From Oleiphilus sp. (lineage in GTDB: Bacteria > Pseudomonadota > Gammaproteobacteria > Pseudomonadales > Oleiphilaceae): 64,000 nucleotides of DNA. Below, piece by piece: positions 23,162 to 32,494 of this stretch (positions are counted from its first letter, which is position 1; every line of letters begins with the position of its first letter). A program made the translations under genes and the position numbers. The stretch covers positions 1 to 64,000 of the forward strand of contig PZPK01000013.1 in assembly GCA_006212045.1 (NCBI GenBank), read 5' to 3'. The notes beneath the pieces are model-generated. The model saw only the letters and a program-made list of their open reading frames with translations, searched no databases and was not told the origin of the DNA.

Positions 23162-25354
23162 ATGCACGATCGCGCGCTTCAGGCCTTGCAGGAATATTTT
23201 GGTTACGATGCCTTTCGGCTGCATCAATCCGATGTGATTGACCGCACCATGGCAGGAAAAAGCAGCCTGGTGATTATGCCAACAGGGGGCGGAAAATCGC
23301 TTTGCTACCAGTTGCCGGCCGTGTTGCTGGACGGCTTGACGATTGTCGTTTCGCCACTGATTGCCCTGATGCAGGATCAGGTGGCGGCTTTGCAGGCGTC
23401 AGGTATCGCGGCCGAAGCACTCAATAGTGCCTGCGAGCCGGGCGAAGAAGCGCAGATCAGACAGGGGGTGGAACAGGGCCGGCTGAAGCTCCTCTATGTA
23501 TCCCCTGAACGTGCGGTGAGTCCGGGTTTTCTATCCTGGATTGCGCATCAGAAGGTGGCTCAGGTGGCCATCGATGAGGCGCACTGCGTATCTGTGTGGG
23601 GCAATGATTTCAGGCCCGAATATACGCGTCTGAATGCCCTGATCGAGCGATTCCCCGGCATTCCTGTCGCCGCACTGACGGCGACAGCTGACAGTGCCAC
23701 CAGACATGACATACTGCAGCAATTGGCGCTGCCCGACTGCGAAGTGTTTTTATCCAGTTTTGAGCGTAAGAATATTCAGGTCGATGTGTTACCTGCCCAG
23801 AATCGCATCCGGGTCATGCTGCGGTTTCTGGAAAGCCACAGCCGGGAGTGTGGTATTGTGTACTGTCTGAGTCGAAAATCGACCGAGCAAGTGGCTGAGA
23901 AATTGCGTCAGGCAGGTTATGCCGCGCGCCACTACCATGCGGCGATGGGCAGTGAAGAGCGCAAAGCGGTGCAGGACAGCTTTCAGCGTGATGAGGTGCA
24001 GATTATCTGTGCCACCATTGCATTCGGGATGGGGATTGATAAACCAAATATTCGCTGGATCGTCCATTACAACCTGCCCAAGAACATTGAAAGCTACTAT
24101 CAGGAGATCGGTCGTGCAGGGCGCGATGGTGACCCTGCGGAAGCATTGCTGTTTGCCGGTTACGGCGATATGCGCACACTGGCCCAGTTTATTGACGATG
24201 GAGATAGCCACCCGGATTTTAAAGCACTGCAGCACGCCAAGCTGTCACGTATGTGGGAGTACACGCAAGCCACGTCCTGCCGAACCAAGTTCATACTCGG
24301 CTATTTTGGTGAGCACCGCGAGCGTAATTGCGGGCATTGTGACCATTGCCTGAATCCCCCTCGTTCCTTTGACGGTACCGTGATCGCTCAAAAGGCCTTG
24401 TCTGCCTGTTACTGGTTGCAGCAACAGGTCGGTGCCAACATGCTGATTGACGTGCTGCGTGGTTCATCGAGCCGGGAAGTCATCAGCCGTGGATTTGACC
24501 AGATCAAGACCTATGGCGCCGGGCAGGACATAGACTGGAAGAGTTGGCGTCATTACATCACGCAGTTGATCGACCGCGGCTATTTGGCGATCGACTATAC
24601 CCGCCACAATGCCATTATTCTGACTGAATTGTCGCGCCCGGTGCTGAAAGGTGAGGTGTCGGTGCAATTGTGTGAACCCCAAGAGGTGGACTTCAAAGCC
24701 AAGCAGCTGAACACGCCTGCGATTGAAGACTACGATACGGCATTATTTACCAAGCTTAAGGAACTGCGGCGGGAAATTTCCGAACAGGATGATGTGAAAC
24801 CCTTTACCATTTTTTCGGATGCCAGCCTAAAGGATATGGCGCGTATAAAACCGGGTACAGTATCTGCCCTGATGGATGTTAGCGGTGTTGGCAGTTACAA
24901 GCGCGATAAATACGGGGCGGCATTTCTGGCCTGTATCCGGGACAATGTACCAGAGGCCGAGCGCTCTTTGGGTAGTGGTAAAGTTGTGAAAGAGACCACC
25001 CCGCGCGTGGTGGATGATTTTGCCATTGCCGGTGTCAGCGATACACATCTCGAAACCCTGCAACTGTTTGGTCAGGGGCTGAGTGTTGCGGAAATTGCGG
25101 CCCAGCGGGGCTTGACTGCCCAGACAATAGCGCGCCATCTGTACCGCCTCAAGTTGAACGGTGAAGCCGTCGATCTGGACCCGCTAATCAGCCCGGAGCA
25201 GATAAGCTATATTCAGGGCCTATGGAAAGCGCTTGATAAACCGGCGCGAATCAAACCGGTGTATGACGAAGCCGATGAAGCGGTCGACTATGAACAGATC
25301 CGCTATGCGGTCAGTCTGCTGCGAAAACAGGCAGAGCCGACATGCGCCGAATAA
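23162..25354 (+). CDS. recQ: ATP-dependent DNA helicase RecQ
   Basis: This 730-residue protein has a full helicase core: Walker A MPTGGGKSLCYQLPA, the DEAH box (AIDEAHC), SAT-like LTATAD and QEIGRAGRDG. It is followed by the zinc-binding domain (CGHCDHC), a winged RQC domain (GFDQIKTYGAGQDIDWKSW), an HRDC domain (about 570-640) and an HTH_40-like C-terminus. It unwinds DNA in recombination and fork repair. The ATG at 23162 is chosen because AGGGG lies 9 bases upstream; the ATG at 23153 directly abuts that site. Confidence 0.93.
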   Translation: MHDRALQALQEYFGYDAFRLHQSDVIDRTMAGKSSLVIMPTGGGKSLCYQLPAVLLDGLTIVVSPLIALMQDQVAALQASGIAAEALNSACEPGEEAQIRQGVEQGRLKLLYVSPERAVSPGFLSWIAHQKVAQVAIDEAHCVSVWGNDFRPEYTRLNALIERFPGIPVAALTATADSATRHDILQQLALPDCEVFLSSFERKNIQVDVLPAQNRIRVMLRFLESHSRECGIVYCLSRKSTEQVAEKLRQAGYAARHYHAAMGSEERKAVQDSFQRDEVQIICATIAFGMGIDKPNIRWIVHYNLPKNIESYYQEIGRAGRDGDPAEALLFAGYGDMRTLAQFIDDGDSHPDFKALQHAKLSRMWEYTQATSCRTKFILGYFGEHRERNCGHCDHCLNPPRSFDGTVIAQKALSACYWLQQQVGANMLIDVLRGSSSREVISRGFDQIKTYGAGQDIDWKSWRHYITQLIDRGYLAIDYTRHNAIILTELSRPVLKGEVSVQLCEPQEVDFKAKQLNTPAIEDYDTALFTKLKELRREISEQDDVKPFTIFSDASLKDMARIKPGTVSALMDVSGVGSYKRDKYGAAFLACIRDNVPEAERSLGSGKVVKETTPRVVDDFAIAGVSDTHLETLQLFGQGLSVAEIAAQRGLTAQTIARHLYRLKLNGEAVDLDPLISPEQISYIQGLWKALDKPARIKPVYDEADEAVDYEQIRYAVSLLRKQAEPTCAE

Positions 25355-25403
25355 AGAAAAGGCTGCAGACGCGGCGGCTCCGAAATGCTCCGGAGTCAGC
25401 CGA

Positions 25404-26105
25404 ATGAAATGGCTGCTGGGCTTGTTTTTTTTAGCGTCGGTGGTTGGTGGGTATTTGTTTTTTCTCGGCACCCAAACCGAACATTCGTTGATGATGGCCG
25501 ATCCGGATCAGCAATCTGATCGGCTGGCGCGCCTGACGCAAGGGCCAGAAGAGCAGGCGGAAACCCCGACAAGGCCAGTAACAGAAGCTGCACCGGAAGC
25601 GCCATCTGCATCGTCGGTGGGCTCTACGCTGGATGATTTGCTACGTGAATATGAACGTGAAGTCGCTAACATGCGTCCTGGAGAATTCGAACATTTTGCG
25701 CGGCAGGCATTAAGTCTTGAAGAGCAGATCGTGATTCGGGATAGCGGGCATCTTGAGATTCAGGCCAATATTGCGGTTCTGCTTGGCAATGCCATTGAGT
25801 TTGAATCGATCCCGAGAACGGATGAGTTTATCGAACATCAGAAAATTGCATGGACCTATGGTATGGATGCCTATCGGGCGATCAATTTCATGGAACAGAA
25901 CCAGTTTGGCAGGCTGATGACTTGGGAAGAGATGCGTGCACAGATTGAAAGCCCCGGCTTTGATTCCTTTAAAAGTTCGTTTCCGGACGATTATCCGGAA
26001 GTGTCGGATGAAGTGCGGGCGCAATTATACCAACGCGTGCTGAGTGCCAGACAGGACCCCTCGGTTCCACCGTTTATACCCTTGACGAAGCCGACGGAAC
26101 CCTAG
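25404..26105 (+). CDS. Membrane-anchored periplasmic protein of unknown function
   Basis: This 233-residue protein starts at the ATG at 25404, just inside a hydrophobic segment (WLLGLFFLASVVGGYLFFLG) that anchors it with the rest in the periplasm. A Pro/Glu-rich stretch follows, then an acidic helical domain (LDDLLREYEREVANMRPGEFEHFARQ...). Gene start and recQ stop are 49 bases apart, so they may share a transcript. I do not recognise the family. Confidence 0.65.
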   Translation: MKWLLGLFFLASVVGGYLFFLGTQTEHSLMMADPDQQSDRLARLTQGPEEQAETPTRPVTEAAPEAPSASSVGSTLDDLLREYEREVANMRPGEFEHFARQALSLEEQIVIRDSGHLEIQANIAVLLGNAIEFESIPRTDEFIEHQKIAWTYGMDAYRAINFMEQNQFGRLMTWEEMRAQIESPGFDSFKSSFPDDYPEVSDEVRAQLYQRVLSARQDPSVPPFIPLTKPTEP

Positions 26106-26362
26106 CCACTGCTGAATTGTTCTGCCGGGCCTTTTTGACAAGATCGGGACGCTGGCCTTTACTGCAAAGAGTACCAAGTGTTTGGTTCCTGGAGTCCGGG
26201 CCTGAATAAACTGCGTCCATCTTTGATGTCATATATGGATTGAAATGCCTGACAGATGTTTTGTGTTGCGGCATTTTGGGTTGTTGTAGCCAGCTCTGCT
26301 GTCAGCGTCTTTCGGATAGCCCAGGATAACTCAGGATAGTGATCCTGCCAGCGAGCAAATCT

Positions 26363-27391
26363 ATGGCCCTGCAATGGTTTAACCGATTGTTCTCCCGACC
26401 TGATGGTCCCGCGTTGGTGCGCACCAAAGCGGGTGCTCGCAGTCAGGTCATTGCGCGCCCCAAAACCCCTCCATCTCTGTTCCGGGAATACTTTTCAGAA
26501 CTGGATCAGGCCTTTCTGTTTTTCGTGACGGAAACGCCGGAGGATCTGCTCGATGAGAAGGCAGAAGACGTGACGGAGCGGGCGAGGGCTTTGACCCGGC
26601 GCTTGTTACAGGGGAAGCTAAGGCTTGAAAACCTACCCCGGCGGCCGGCTTCGCTCCCGATGCTGATTAAAGTGCTGAAGGATGAGGATCTGGCGTTTTC
26701 CGAAATTGCGGAGATCCTGTTGTCGGATCCTGCGCTGACCTCACGCATTCTCAATACGGCGAATTCCCCATTTTTCAAGACTGGCTCGGAGAGTGTCGAT
26801 ACCATCGAGCATGCGATCCGTCTGTTGGGAACAGGTGGAATACGCCGTGTCATCTCGGCGACGGTGATGAATCCGGTATTCAGAAACCGCAATAGCAAGG
26901 AAAGCAGTGCATTCAGCGAATATGTTTGGTCCTGGGCACTGATGTCGGGAAGTGCAAATGATCGCTACGGCCAGGCCAGTGGTCTGACGTCCGGTAGCCT
27001 CTACCTGCTCGGTCTGTTGCCAGCGCTCTCACTGCTGCTTATTCAGCGCAGCCTGGAGGATCTTCAGGCAGAGTCTTCCGGGGATGGCGAAATTGATATC
27101 TGGACACGCATGGCCGTTATCGGACAGATGCGTTGGTCCCTATGCAAACGTATTCGAAAGCATTGGGGCCTTTCAGAACAATACGATGATCTGATCGCTG
27201 CAGCCGAGCATGCCGGGAACCCCGGCTACAATTCGCCTTTGCACGATGCAATGACGCTTGCGATGTATGCGTATCTGAAGCGGCATGAATGTTGTCCGCT
27301 GAATGAGCAGCAGGTGTTTACCCTGATCAGTGGTGATGCCGTCCTGAACAGGAAGATTCTGGCCGAACTGGCATCCATGCAAGAGGACTAG
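26363..27391 (+). CDS. HDOD-domain signalling protein
   Basis: This protein has ~342 residues. The HDOD domain spans about residues 90-280: LENLPRRPASLPMLIKVLKDEDLAFSEIAEILLSDPALTSRILNTAN and SVDTIEHAIRLLGTGGIRRVI. HDOD domains resemble HD domains but lack the metal-binding residues and act in signalling. The start is uncertain between a GTG at 26339 and the ATG at 26363, neither with a strong ribosome site. The region 26106-26362 shows nothing else. Confidence 0.75.
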   Translation: MALQWFNRLFSRPDGPALVRTKAGARSQVIARPKTPPSLFREYFSELDQAFLFFVTETPEDLLDEKAEDVTERARALTRRLLQGKLRLENLPRRPASLPMLIKVLKDEDLAFSEIAEILLSDPALTSRILNTANSPFFKTGSESVDTIEHAIRLLGTGGIRRVISATVMNPVFRNRNSKESSAFSEYVWSWALMSGSANDRYGQASGLTSGSLYLLGLLPALSLLLIQRSLEDLQAESSGDGEIDIWTRMAVIGQMRWSLCKRIRKHWGLSEQYDDLIAAAEHAGNPGYNSPLHDAMTLAMYAYLKRHECCPLNEQQVFTLISGDAVLNRKILAELASMQED

Positions 27392-27916
27392 TTTTCTTAC
27401 TCTTACTTAAAAGCTCGATATTATTTGGCTGTTTGAATGAAGAGACAGGAATAACTGAGGCGTATTTCAGGAACCGAATGGTATCGAGGAATTGTTAGCG
27501 GCCTCTTTCGGTTCCTGTTTGTTTTTCGGTTAGTATGCGCAAGCGCATTGAATGGTTAACTTACTGAGCCTTGTCCAAAGGCCCGTTTGTCGTTGTGGGT
27601 ACCCGAATCAAACGGTCACGATTTGGTTTCCGTTTGTGGGGAGACCTTCTTCTGGGCATTTCCTTCTCCTTTGATGTCAATGAACGCCACTTTGCTGACT
27701 TTGCAATCACTCCGCCCATGCCCGTTCCGGAAAGAAAGGGACGGCTACCTGGGGTGAACAAAAAACAGTGGCTTTCTTAAGCATAGCCCGGCTTTCAATG
27801 TGTGCCGGTAATTTCGAAGCAACGAAAATCTCACGCACATTCAGGGCTATGGTAATCATGACATCGCGCAGGCGAAAAAGTTCACTGTGCCAGCGCGGAC
27901 ACATTGTTTTTTAGCT
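27392..27916. other. Non-coding gap with one long inverted repeat
   Basis: This 525 bp stretch lies between the HDOD gene and the minus-strand gene ending at 27917. Several reading frames of 60-70 codons cross it on both strands, but none has a ribosome site, signal or recognisable motif. CAGGAACCGAA (27468-27478) and TTCGGTTCCTG (27507-27517) form a perfect 11 bp inverted repeat around a 28-base loop, with GTTTGTTTTTC after it. That may terminate the HDOD transcript. Confidence 0.5.
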
Positions 27917-28324
27917 TCAGGCAAACACATCCACGATGCTGCCGCGTTCGCTGGTCTCGCTAAGTTGTGCCAATTGGTCCGGGGGGCGACGGGTGCTGCC
28001 TTGTTCAAAGTCGGCGGCGCGTTGTGCTTCGTTTTCAAGCCGAGCTGATTCCAGCTGATATCGGCTATAGACCGGTTCCCGGCTGGTTTGTCCGGATTCA
28101 CGGCTACGGTTGACCGGATCTTCCGCGATTCTGGTTGAGTCTTCAAAGTTATCGGACAGACGGCTTAACGGATTTTCGGCGATCAGTGCGTCCTGATTGA
28201 CACTCGCGCGTTGCGTTCCCTGACTTGTGCTTTCGGTATTGCTATTACGTCTGGCGCTGCCGGAACTGCTTTGTGGATCCAGTAGCATGACAGATGGATT
28301 GATTGGCATCATGTTGACAGCCAT
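27917..28324 (-). CDS. Hypothetical Ser/Arg/Gln-rich protein
   Basis: This 135-residue protein is low-complexity, rich in Ser, Arg, Glu and Gln, with no membrane segment. The ATG at 28324 has a strong GGGGG ribosome site. The ending RPPDQLAQLSETSERGSIVDVFA is reminiscent of small flagellar or motility-associated hypothetical proteins in gammaproteobacteria, but I cannot assign a family. It is an isolated minus-strand gene. Confidence 0.6.
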   Translation of the reverse strand: MAVNMMPINPSVMLLDPQSSSGSARRNSNTESTSQGTQRASVNQDALIAENPLSRLSDNFEDSTRIAEDPVNRSRESGQTSREPVYSRYQLESARLENEAQRAADFEQGSTRRPPDQLAQLSETSERGSIVDVFA

Positions 28325-28579
28325 GTGATTCCCCCGGTTGTTCTTGATTGCTATGGGGTCAAGGATAATTAAATGGCGCGCAGAAAAAATTGTGCGTGGG
28401 TGACAGCATGTAGCCAAGTGCAACGCTCGGCAAATTAACGCAACAAGCGGAGCCGCTCTGTATTTTTGCTGGAGTCAGGAAACTCCCTTTGATCGCATGC
28501 TGTGCGCGGCAAGGGGAGGATAGAGAGCGAGCATGCCAGCGCACTTCTTATAACAGAAATATCACCCTGCCAGCTTGCC

Positions 28580-30025
28580 TTATGATGAAGTTTTCTTTGG
28601 TGGCGTTCTTACCACCATCAAGCGTATTTCGGTCATGTCCTCGATCGCATACCGGAGCCCTTCGCGTCCGAGGCCTGAGTCCTTAACGCCCCCATAGGGC
28701 ATGTGGTCGATGCGCCAGGAAGGGACATCGCCAATGATCACTGCGCCGACCTCCAGGGTGTCGAAGGCCTTTTGTGCAAGGTATATGTCCCGGGTGAAAA
28801 TCCCGGCCTGCAAGCCAAACCGGCTGCGATTAATGTCCGCCAGAACCTCATCGAAATCCGAGAAACTGTCCAGGATGGCCGCCGGACCGAAGGCTTCTTC
28901 ATTGCGTAAAGGTTGATCAGGACCGACATTTTCGAGCACCCATGCAGGCATTCTATTGTCCTCGCGCGGGCCGCCTGCCAATTGTCTGGCACCATTGTCC
29001 AATGCCTGGTTGATCCAGTCTTCCAGTCGTTCGGCTTCTGCGCTTGAAATCATCGGGCCGATAAAGGTATCCCTTTGTTTGGGGTCGCCAGCCTTGAGAG
29101 CCTTCGTGGCCTTGATAAAACGTTCTTTGAATTCGTCGTAAACAGCTTCATGTGCATAGATGCGCTGAACGCCGATACAACTTTGACCGCTTTGATAGAA
29201 TGCGCCGAAAACAATGCGCTCTACGGCGTCTTCCAGATCTGCATCGTGGTTTACCACGCAGGCGGCATTGCCGCCCAATTCCAGTATGACCGGTTTTTTG
29301 CCTGCCTTGGCTTTGAGCGCCCAGCCGACATCAGGAGATCCGGTAAAGCTCAATAGTTTCAGGCGCTCATCAGTGGTGAACAGCTCTGCGTCATCCCGAC
29401 TGCATGGCAGGATGGAAAAAGCGCCTTCGGGGAGGGATGTTTCGGCAAGAATATCGCCAATGATCAGCGCCCCGACAGGTGTGAGACTGGCGGGTTTCAG
29501 GACGAAGGGGCAACCGGCGGCAATGGCGGGGGCCACTTTATGTGCCACAAGATTCAAAGGGAAGTTGAACGGACTGATAAAGGAACACGGGCCGATTGGA
29601 ACGCGTTTGTAGTGGCCGCGATAGTTCACTGCGCGTGGACTGATATCCATGGGAATCACTTCTCCACCAATGCGCGTCGCTTCTTCTGCAGCGATCTTAA
29701 AGGTGTCGATCAGCCGTGTCACTTCGCCTTCGGCGTCCTTGATGGGCTTGCCGGCTTCGATGCATAGCGCTTCGGCAAGCTCACTTTCCCGGGCCCTAAA
29801 CTGCGCCACGCAATGTTCCAGCACAGCCTGCCGCTGATAGGCTGGCATAGCGGCCATCGCGGGTGCTGCCTCGACAGCTCTCGTAATCGCCAGATCAATG
29901 GCGTTTCGGTCAGCCCGGGCCACACTGGTAGCCTCTTCACCTGAATACTTGTCGCGTACAATCAGGCTCTGATCGGATGATACGGGGCGATTGGCGAGAT
30001 AGTAGGGATAGGATGGAGCAAGCAT
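28580..30025 (-). CDS. NAD(P)-dependent aldehyde dehydrogenase
   Basis: This 481-residue enzyme has the ALDH signatures: SPFNFPLNLVAHKVAPAIAAGCPFVLKPAS, the FTGSPDVGW cofactor loop, catalytic Glu in LELGGNAA and Cys in GQSCIGVQR. It oxidises an aldehyde to an acid. It is 41 bases downstream of an iron-containing alcohol dehydrogenase on the same strand, so the pair likely takes an alcohol to the acid through the aldehyde. A GGAG ribosome site precedes the ATG. Substrate is unknown. Confidence 0.92.
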   Translation of the reverse strand: MLAPSYPYYLANRPVSSDQSLIVRDKYSGEEATSVARADRNAIDLAITRAVEAAPAMAAMPAYQRQAVLEHCVAQFRARESELAEALCIEAGKPIKDAEGEVTRLIDTFKIAAEEATRIGGEVIPMDISPRAVNYRGHYKRVPIGPCSFISPFNFPLNLVAHKVAPAIAAGCPFVLKPASLTPVGALIIGDILAETSLPEGAFSILPCSRDDAELFTTDERLKLLSFTGSPDVGWALKAKAGKKPVILELGGNAACVVNHDADLEDAVERIVFGAFYQSGQSCIGVQRIYAHEAVYDEFKERFIKATKALKAGDPKQRDTFIGPMISSAEAERLEDWINQALDNGARQLAGGPREDNRMPAWVLENVGPDQPLRNEEAFGPAAILDSFSDFDEVLADINRSRFGLQAGIFTRDIYLAQKAFDTLEVGAVIIGDVPSWRIDHMPYGGVKDSGLGREGLRYAIEDMTEIRLMVVRTPPKKTSS

Positions 30026-30066
30026 GTGAATCTCCAGTGTCGATTGGTCAAAAGGGGCTGTATCGT

Positions 30067-31230
30067 TTAGAAGGCCGCCTGGTAAAGGTTTAAAGCATCG
30101 CGCTCGGTGACGGGACGCGGATTGTTGATCAGAAGGCGCTCCTGCAACATGGCATCTTTTGCCAGCATCGCCAGTTGATCTTCACGTACCCCCATATCAC
30201 TCAGCCTGGTCGGCAGCGCCAGTTTGGCGATCAGGTTTTCCAAGGCCTCGATGAGTTGTTGGGCACGCGCCGAAGCGTGCTTCGCCAACTGTGAAGCCGG
30301 GATCAGGATGGGGGAAAGTTCCGCATACAGGTCTGCCGCCACGTCGGCATTGAATCGCAGTACATGGGGCAGCACCAGAGAATTACTTAAGCCATGGGGA
30401 ATATGGAAATGACCGCCAAGCGGGTAGGCCAGGGCATGAACTGCAGCGACCGGAGCATTCGCAAAAGCCTGACCGGCAAGCATGGCGCCGAGCAATACAT
30501 TCTGTCTGGCTGTCAGATTGTCTCCGTCTTGAAATGCAATCAGCAGGTTGTCACCCAGCAAACGCAAGGCTTCGCGCGCAGCCATGTCGGACAGCGGATT
30601 CTTTCTTAGTTTGCTGGTATAGGCTTCGATGGCATGCACCATGGCATCGATACCTGTCGCCGCTGTCTCGGCTTGCGGCAGACCTGTCGTCAGTTTGGCA
30701 TCCAGTACTGCCATATCCGGCAGAAACAGAGGGGAAACAGCGCCCATTTTGGTGGTTTCACCGGTGGTGATGATGGCCACAGGGGTAACTTCCGAGCCGG
30801 TGCCGGCAGTCGTGGGGATCTGTACCAGCGGCAGTCGCTTTCCATGCGCGTTTTCTACGCCATAGACTTCGGATAAGGATTGATTGCAATCCGGATGGGC
30901 AAGAAAAGCGACCAGCTTGGCAACATCCATTGAGCTTCCGCCTCCCAAGCCAACGATCAGTTCAGCCTTCATCGACTTGGCCATACCAAGTGCGAGATTG
31001 ACAACATGTTCGGACGGGTCTGCCACGACATCATGGAACACCTGTACATCAATCCCGGTCTTGCTGAGGGACTCGTGTGCCGTTTGATGAAGATCGAGAG
31101 AAAAAATGCCAGGGTCAGTAATGATCAGGCAGCGTTTTGCTGAAAAACCCTGGCAGGCCTTGCCCAGATCGGAACATGCGCCTGCTTCACACAGGATATG
31201 TTTTGCGGTCAGAAAACTGAATGGCAGCAT
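30067..31230 (-). CDS. Iron-containing alcohol dehydrogenase
   Basis: This 387-residue enzyme has the family's nucleotide-binding GGGSSMDVAKL and metal-binding residues in GIDAMVHAIEAY and HALAYPLGGHFHIPHG, which supply Asp and three His. It interconverts an alcohol and aldehyde with NAD(P). It pairs with the aldehyde dehydrogenase downstream. The start has a weak ribosome site. Upstream lie a 16-base inverted repeat (31317-31332, GAGATG-TTTA-CATCTC) and two micro-ORFs. Confidence 0.92.
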   Translation of the reverse strand: MLPFSFLTAKHILCEAGACSDLGKACQGFSAKRCLIITDPGIFSLDLHQTAHESLSKTGIDVQVFHDVVADPSEHVVNLALGMAKSMKAELIVGLGGGSSMDVAKLVAFLAHPDCNQSLSEVYGVENAHGKRLPLVQIPTTAGTGSEVTPVAIITTGETTKMGAVSPLFLPDMAVLDAKLTTGLPQAETAATGIDAMVHAIEAYTSKLRKNPLSDMAAREALRLLGDNLLIAFQDGDNLTARQNVLLGAMLAGQAFANAPVAAVHALAYPLGGHFHIPHGLSNSLVLPHVLRFNADVAADLYAELSPILIPASQLAKHASARAQQLIEALENLIAKLALPTRLSDMGVREDQLAMLAKDAMLQERLLINNPRPVTERDALNLYQAAF

Positions 31231-31362
31231 ACGATGAAAAGTTTAAAGTGACTTGGCTTGAACCTTACCTTAACAGGAATATGTGCGTTAGATAAATAGT
31301 CGGAAGTTGGCGGAGAGAGATGTTTACATCTCGAGCCATGACAGGAAACAGCGGAAGAAAGA

Positions 31363-31382
31363 CCACCCTTGAAGCAGGGTGG
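31363..31382 (-). terminator. Hairpin between micro-ORFs and the alcohol dehydrogenase gene
   Basis: CCACCCT and AGGGTGG form a perfect 7 bp stem. On the minus strand it is followed by TCTTTCTT, a weak T tract. It may attenuate transcription from the micro-ORF promoter into the dehydrogenase genes. Confidence 0.55.
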
Positions 31383-31430
31383 CCTAAATAGAGGAGTGTT
31401 GTTTCAATTTATTCTTACCTCGATGGATCA

Positions 31431-31553
31431 CTAGTCCTCAGCGTGTTTGAGCTTATTGCGTGCCTTGAAGCCCTTATGGACCGCCAATGAAACTACGATA
31501 AGCGCCGAAACGGACAGTACAAGTGATGTGATAAACGGAAAACCAAACATCAT
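31431..31553 (-). CDS. 40-residue single-pass membrane micro-protein
   Basis: This gene is too short for routine gene calling. It encodes MMFGFPFITS, then a hydrophobic core LVLSVSALIVVSLAV, then a basic tail (HKGFKARNKLK). The start has a well-placed AGGAG site 5 bases upstream, and the reading frame ends cleanly at a TAG. The topology fits a small inner-membrane protein with its C-terminus in the cytoplasm. It is 49 bases downstream of another micro-ORF and under the HxlR-type promoter. I do not recognise it. Confidence 0.6.
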   Translation of the reverse strand: MMFGFPFITSLVLSVSALIVVSLAVHKGFKARNKLKHAED

Positions 31554-31602
31554 GTTATCTCCTGTATTGGTTGATGATGAGTTCAAGGTGCATACCTTGA
31601 GC

Positions 31603-31695
31603 TCAGCTCAGATCACTGGCTTCCAGTTCCAGATCAATATGATCGAGACCCAGATAGTGTGTCATCCAGTTATTTATCATGTTGAGCAAGATCAT
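31603..31695 (-). CDS. 30-residue micro-ORF
   Basis: The gene encodes MILLNMINNWMTHYLGLDHI followed by DLELEASDLS. An optimal AGGAGGT ribosome site lies 5 bases before the ATG. The N-terminal half is amphipathic or hydrophobic and the C-terminal half acidic. It is the first gene after the GGTTC-N7-GAACC promoter, with a leader of about 115 bases. It may be a leader peptide or a small regulator. Family unknown. Confidence 0.55.
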   Translation of the reverse strand: MILLNMINNWMTHYLGLDHIDLELEASDLS

Positions 31696-31792
31696 GATGT
31701 ACCTCCTGATCTAGGTTAAACAAACTAATTCCGAGTCCATGGATCATCGTTACAGCAGTATCCATCTCGCAACCAAAGGTTCTACCATCATC

Positions 31793-31847
31793 GGTTCTAA
31801 TATGGAACCCTGAAGTCAGTATATGGTTCCAAAATAGAACCTGTCAA
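31793..31847 (-). promoter_or_regulatory. Promoter with two 17-bp palindromic operators
   Basis: On the minus strand TTGACA (complement of 31842-31847) and TATACT (complement of 31818-31823) form a near-consensus sigma-70 promoter with an 18-base spacer. The palindrome GGTTC-N7-GAACC at 31825-31841 fills that spacer. A second copy at 31793-31809 covers the expected transcription start. Centres are 32 bases apart, about three helical turns. A single GGTTC half-site lies at 31778-31782. The adjacent HxlR protein is the likely ligand-dependent repressor; that is inference. Confidence 0.75.
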
Positions 31848-31944
31848 GTTATCATTGTATTCTTGACTGAGCTGATGAGTCCCAAAGTCGGGACCTGCTC
31901 AGGTGAACCGACATGCGTTTCAAATCCAAGATGGGGGGCAGAGA

Positions 31945-32457
31945 ATGCGTTGGGAAGAGATTGACGGACAGGTATGCTCCATTGCCAGGGCGCTGGCAAT
32001 TTTTGGGGATCGCTGGACGCTGCTGATTATTCGCGATGCATTTCGACGGGTCCGGCGTTTTTCGGATTTTCAGAAATCGCTCGGAATTACACGGCATCGC
32101 TTGTCCGATCGTCTCAGCCGGTTGGTCGAGTACGGTATTCTTGAAAAACGACTTTATGATGCCAAGCGCGCTCGCTATGAGTACCGATTGACCGAAAAGG
32201 GGCTCGATCTCTATCCTGTTCTGATGTCGGTGGTGAACTGGGGTGACAAGTGGGCCTGTGACGGAGATGGTTCCCCAGTTGTTTTTCGGCATCTCGCTTG
32301 CGGTCAACCGACGCACCCGAAGATGGTATGTGATGTTTGTGACGAGCCAATTGATGCGCGGGAGATTCGTCCGGAAGTCGGTCCGGGCGTACTCAAGAAA
32401 ATTGCCCGCGGAGACGACGAAATCAAAGGCTACGAGACCGGAAACTCTCAGGCATAA
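31945..32457 (+). CDS. HxlR-family transcriptional regulator
   Basis: This 170-residue protein has the HxlR winged helix: CSIARALAIFGDRWTLLIIRDAFRRVRRFSDFQKSLGITRHRLSDRLSRLVEYGILEKR and RYEYRLTEKGLDLYPVL. A C-terminal extension contains four cysteines/histidines around HLACGQPTHPKMVCDVCDEP, which could bind metal or sense electrophiles. The ATG at 31945 with a GGGGG ribosome site is chosen over a GTG at 31903. It is divergent from the micro-ORF/dehydrogenase unit and precedes the alpha/beta hydrolase gene. Confidence 0.9.
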   Translation: MRWEEIDGQVCSIARALAIFGDRWTLLIIRDAFRRVRRFSDFQKSLGITRHRLSDRLSRLVEYGILEKRLYDAKRARYEYRLTEKGLDLYPVLMSVVNWGDKWACDGDGSPVVFRHLACGQPTHPKMVCDVCDEPIDAREIRPEVGPGVLKKIARGDDEIKGYETGNSQA

Positions 32458-32494
32458 AGAAAGCCTTCCCCTCAACAGCAACCGGGTAGACGCA

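Noticed and set aside
27571-27780. Small gene in the 27.4-27.9 kb gap
   Set aside because: Frames on both strands overlap, none has a ribosome site or family resemblance, so I call the gap non-coding.
31447-31719. Plus-strand 90-codon frame
   Set aside because: It is antisense to the two micro-ORFs, which have good ribosome sites; the frame itself has none.
32243-32494. Long N-terminal extension of the alpha/beta hydrolase
   Set aside because: This part lies inside the hxlR gene in another frame and shows no hydrolase homology; the ATG at 32495 is the start.
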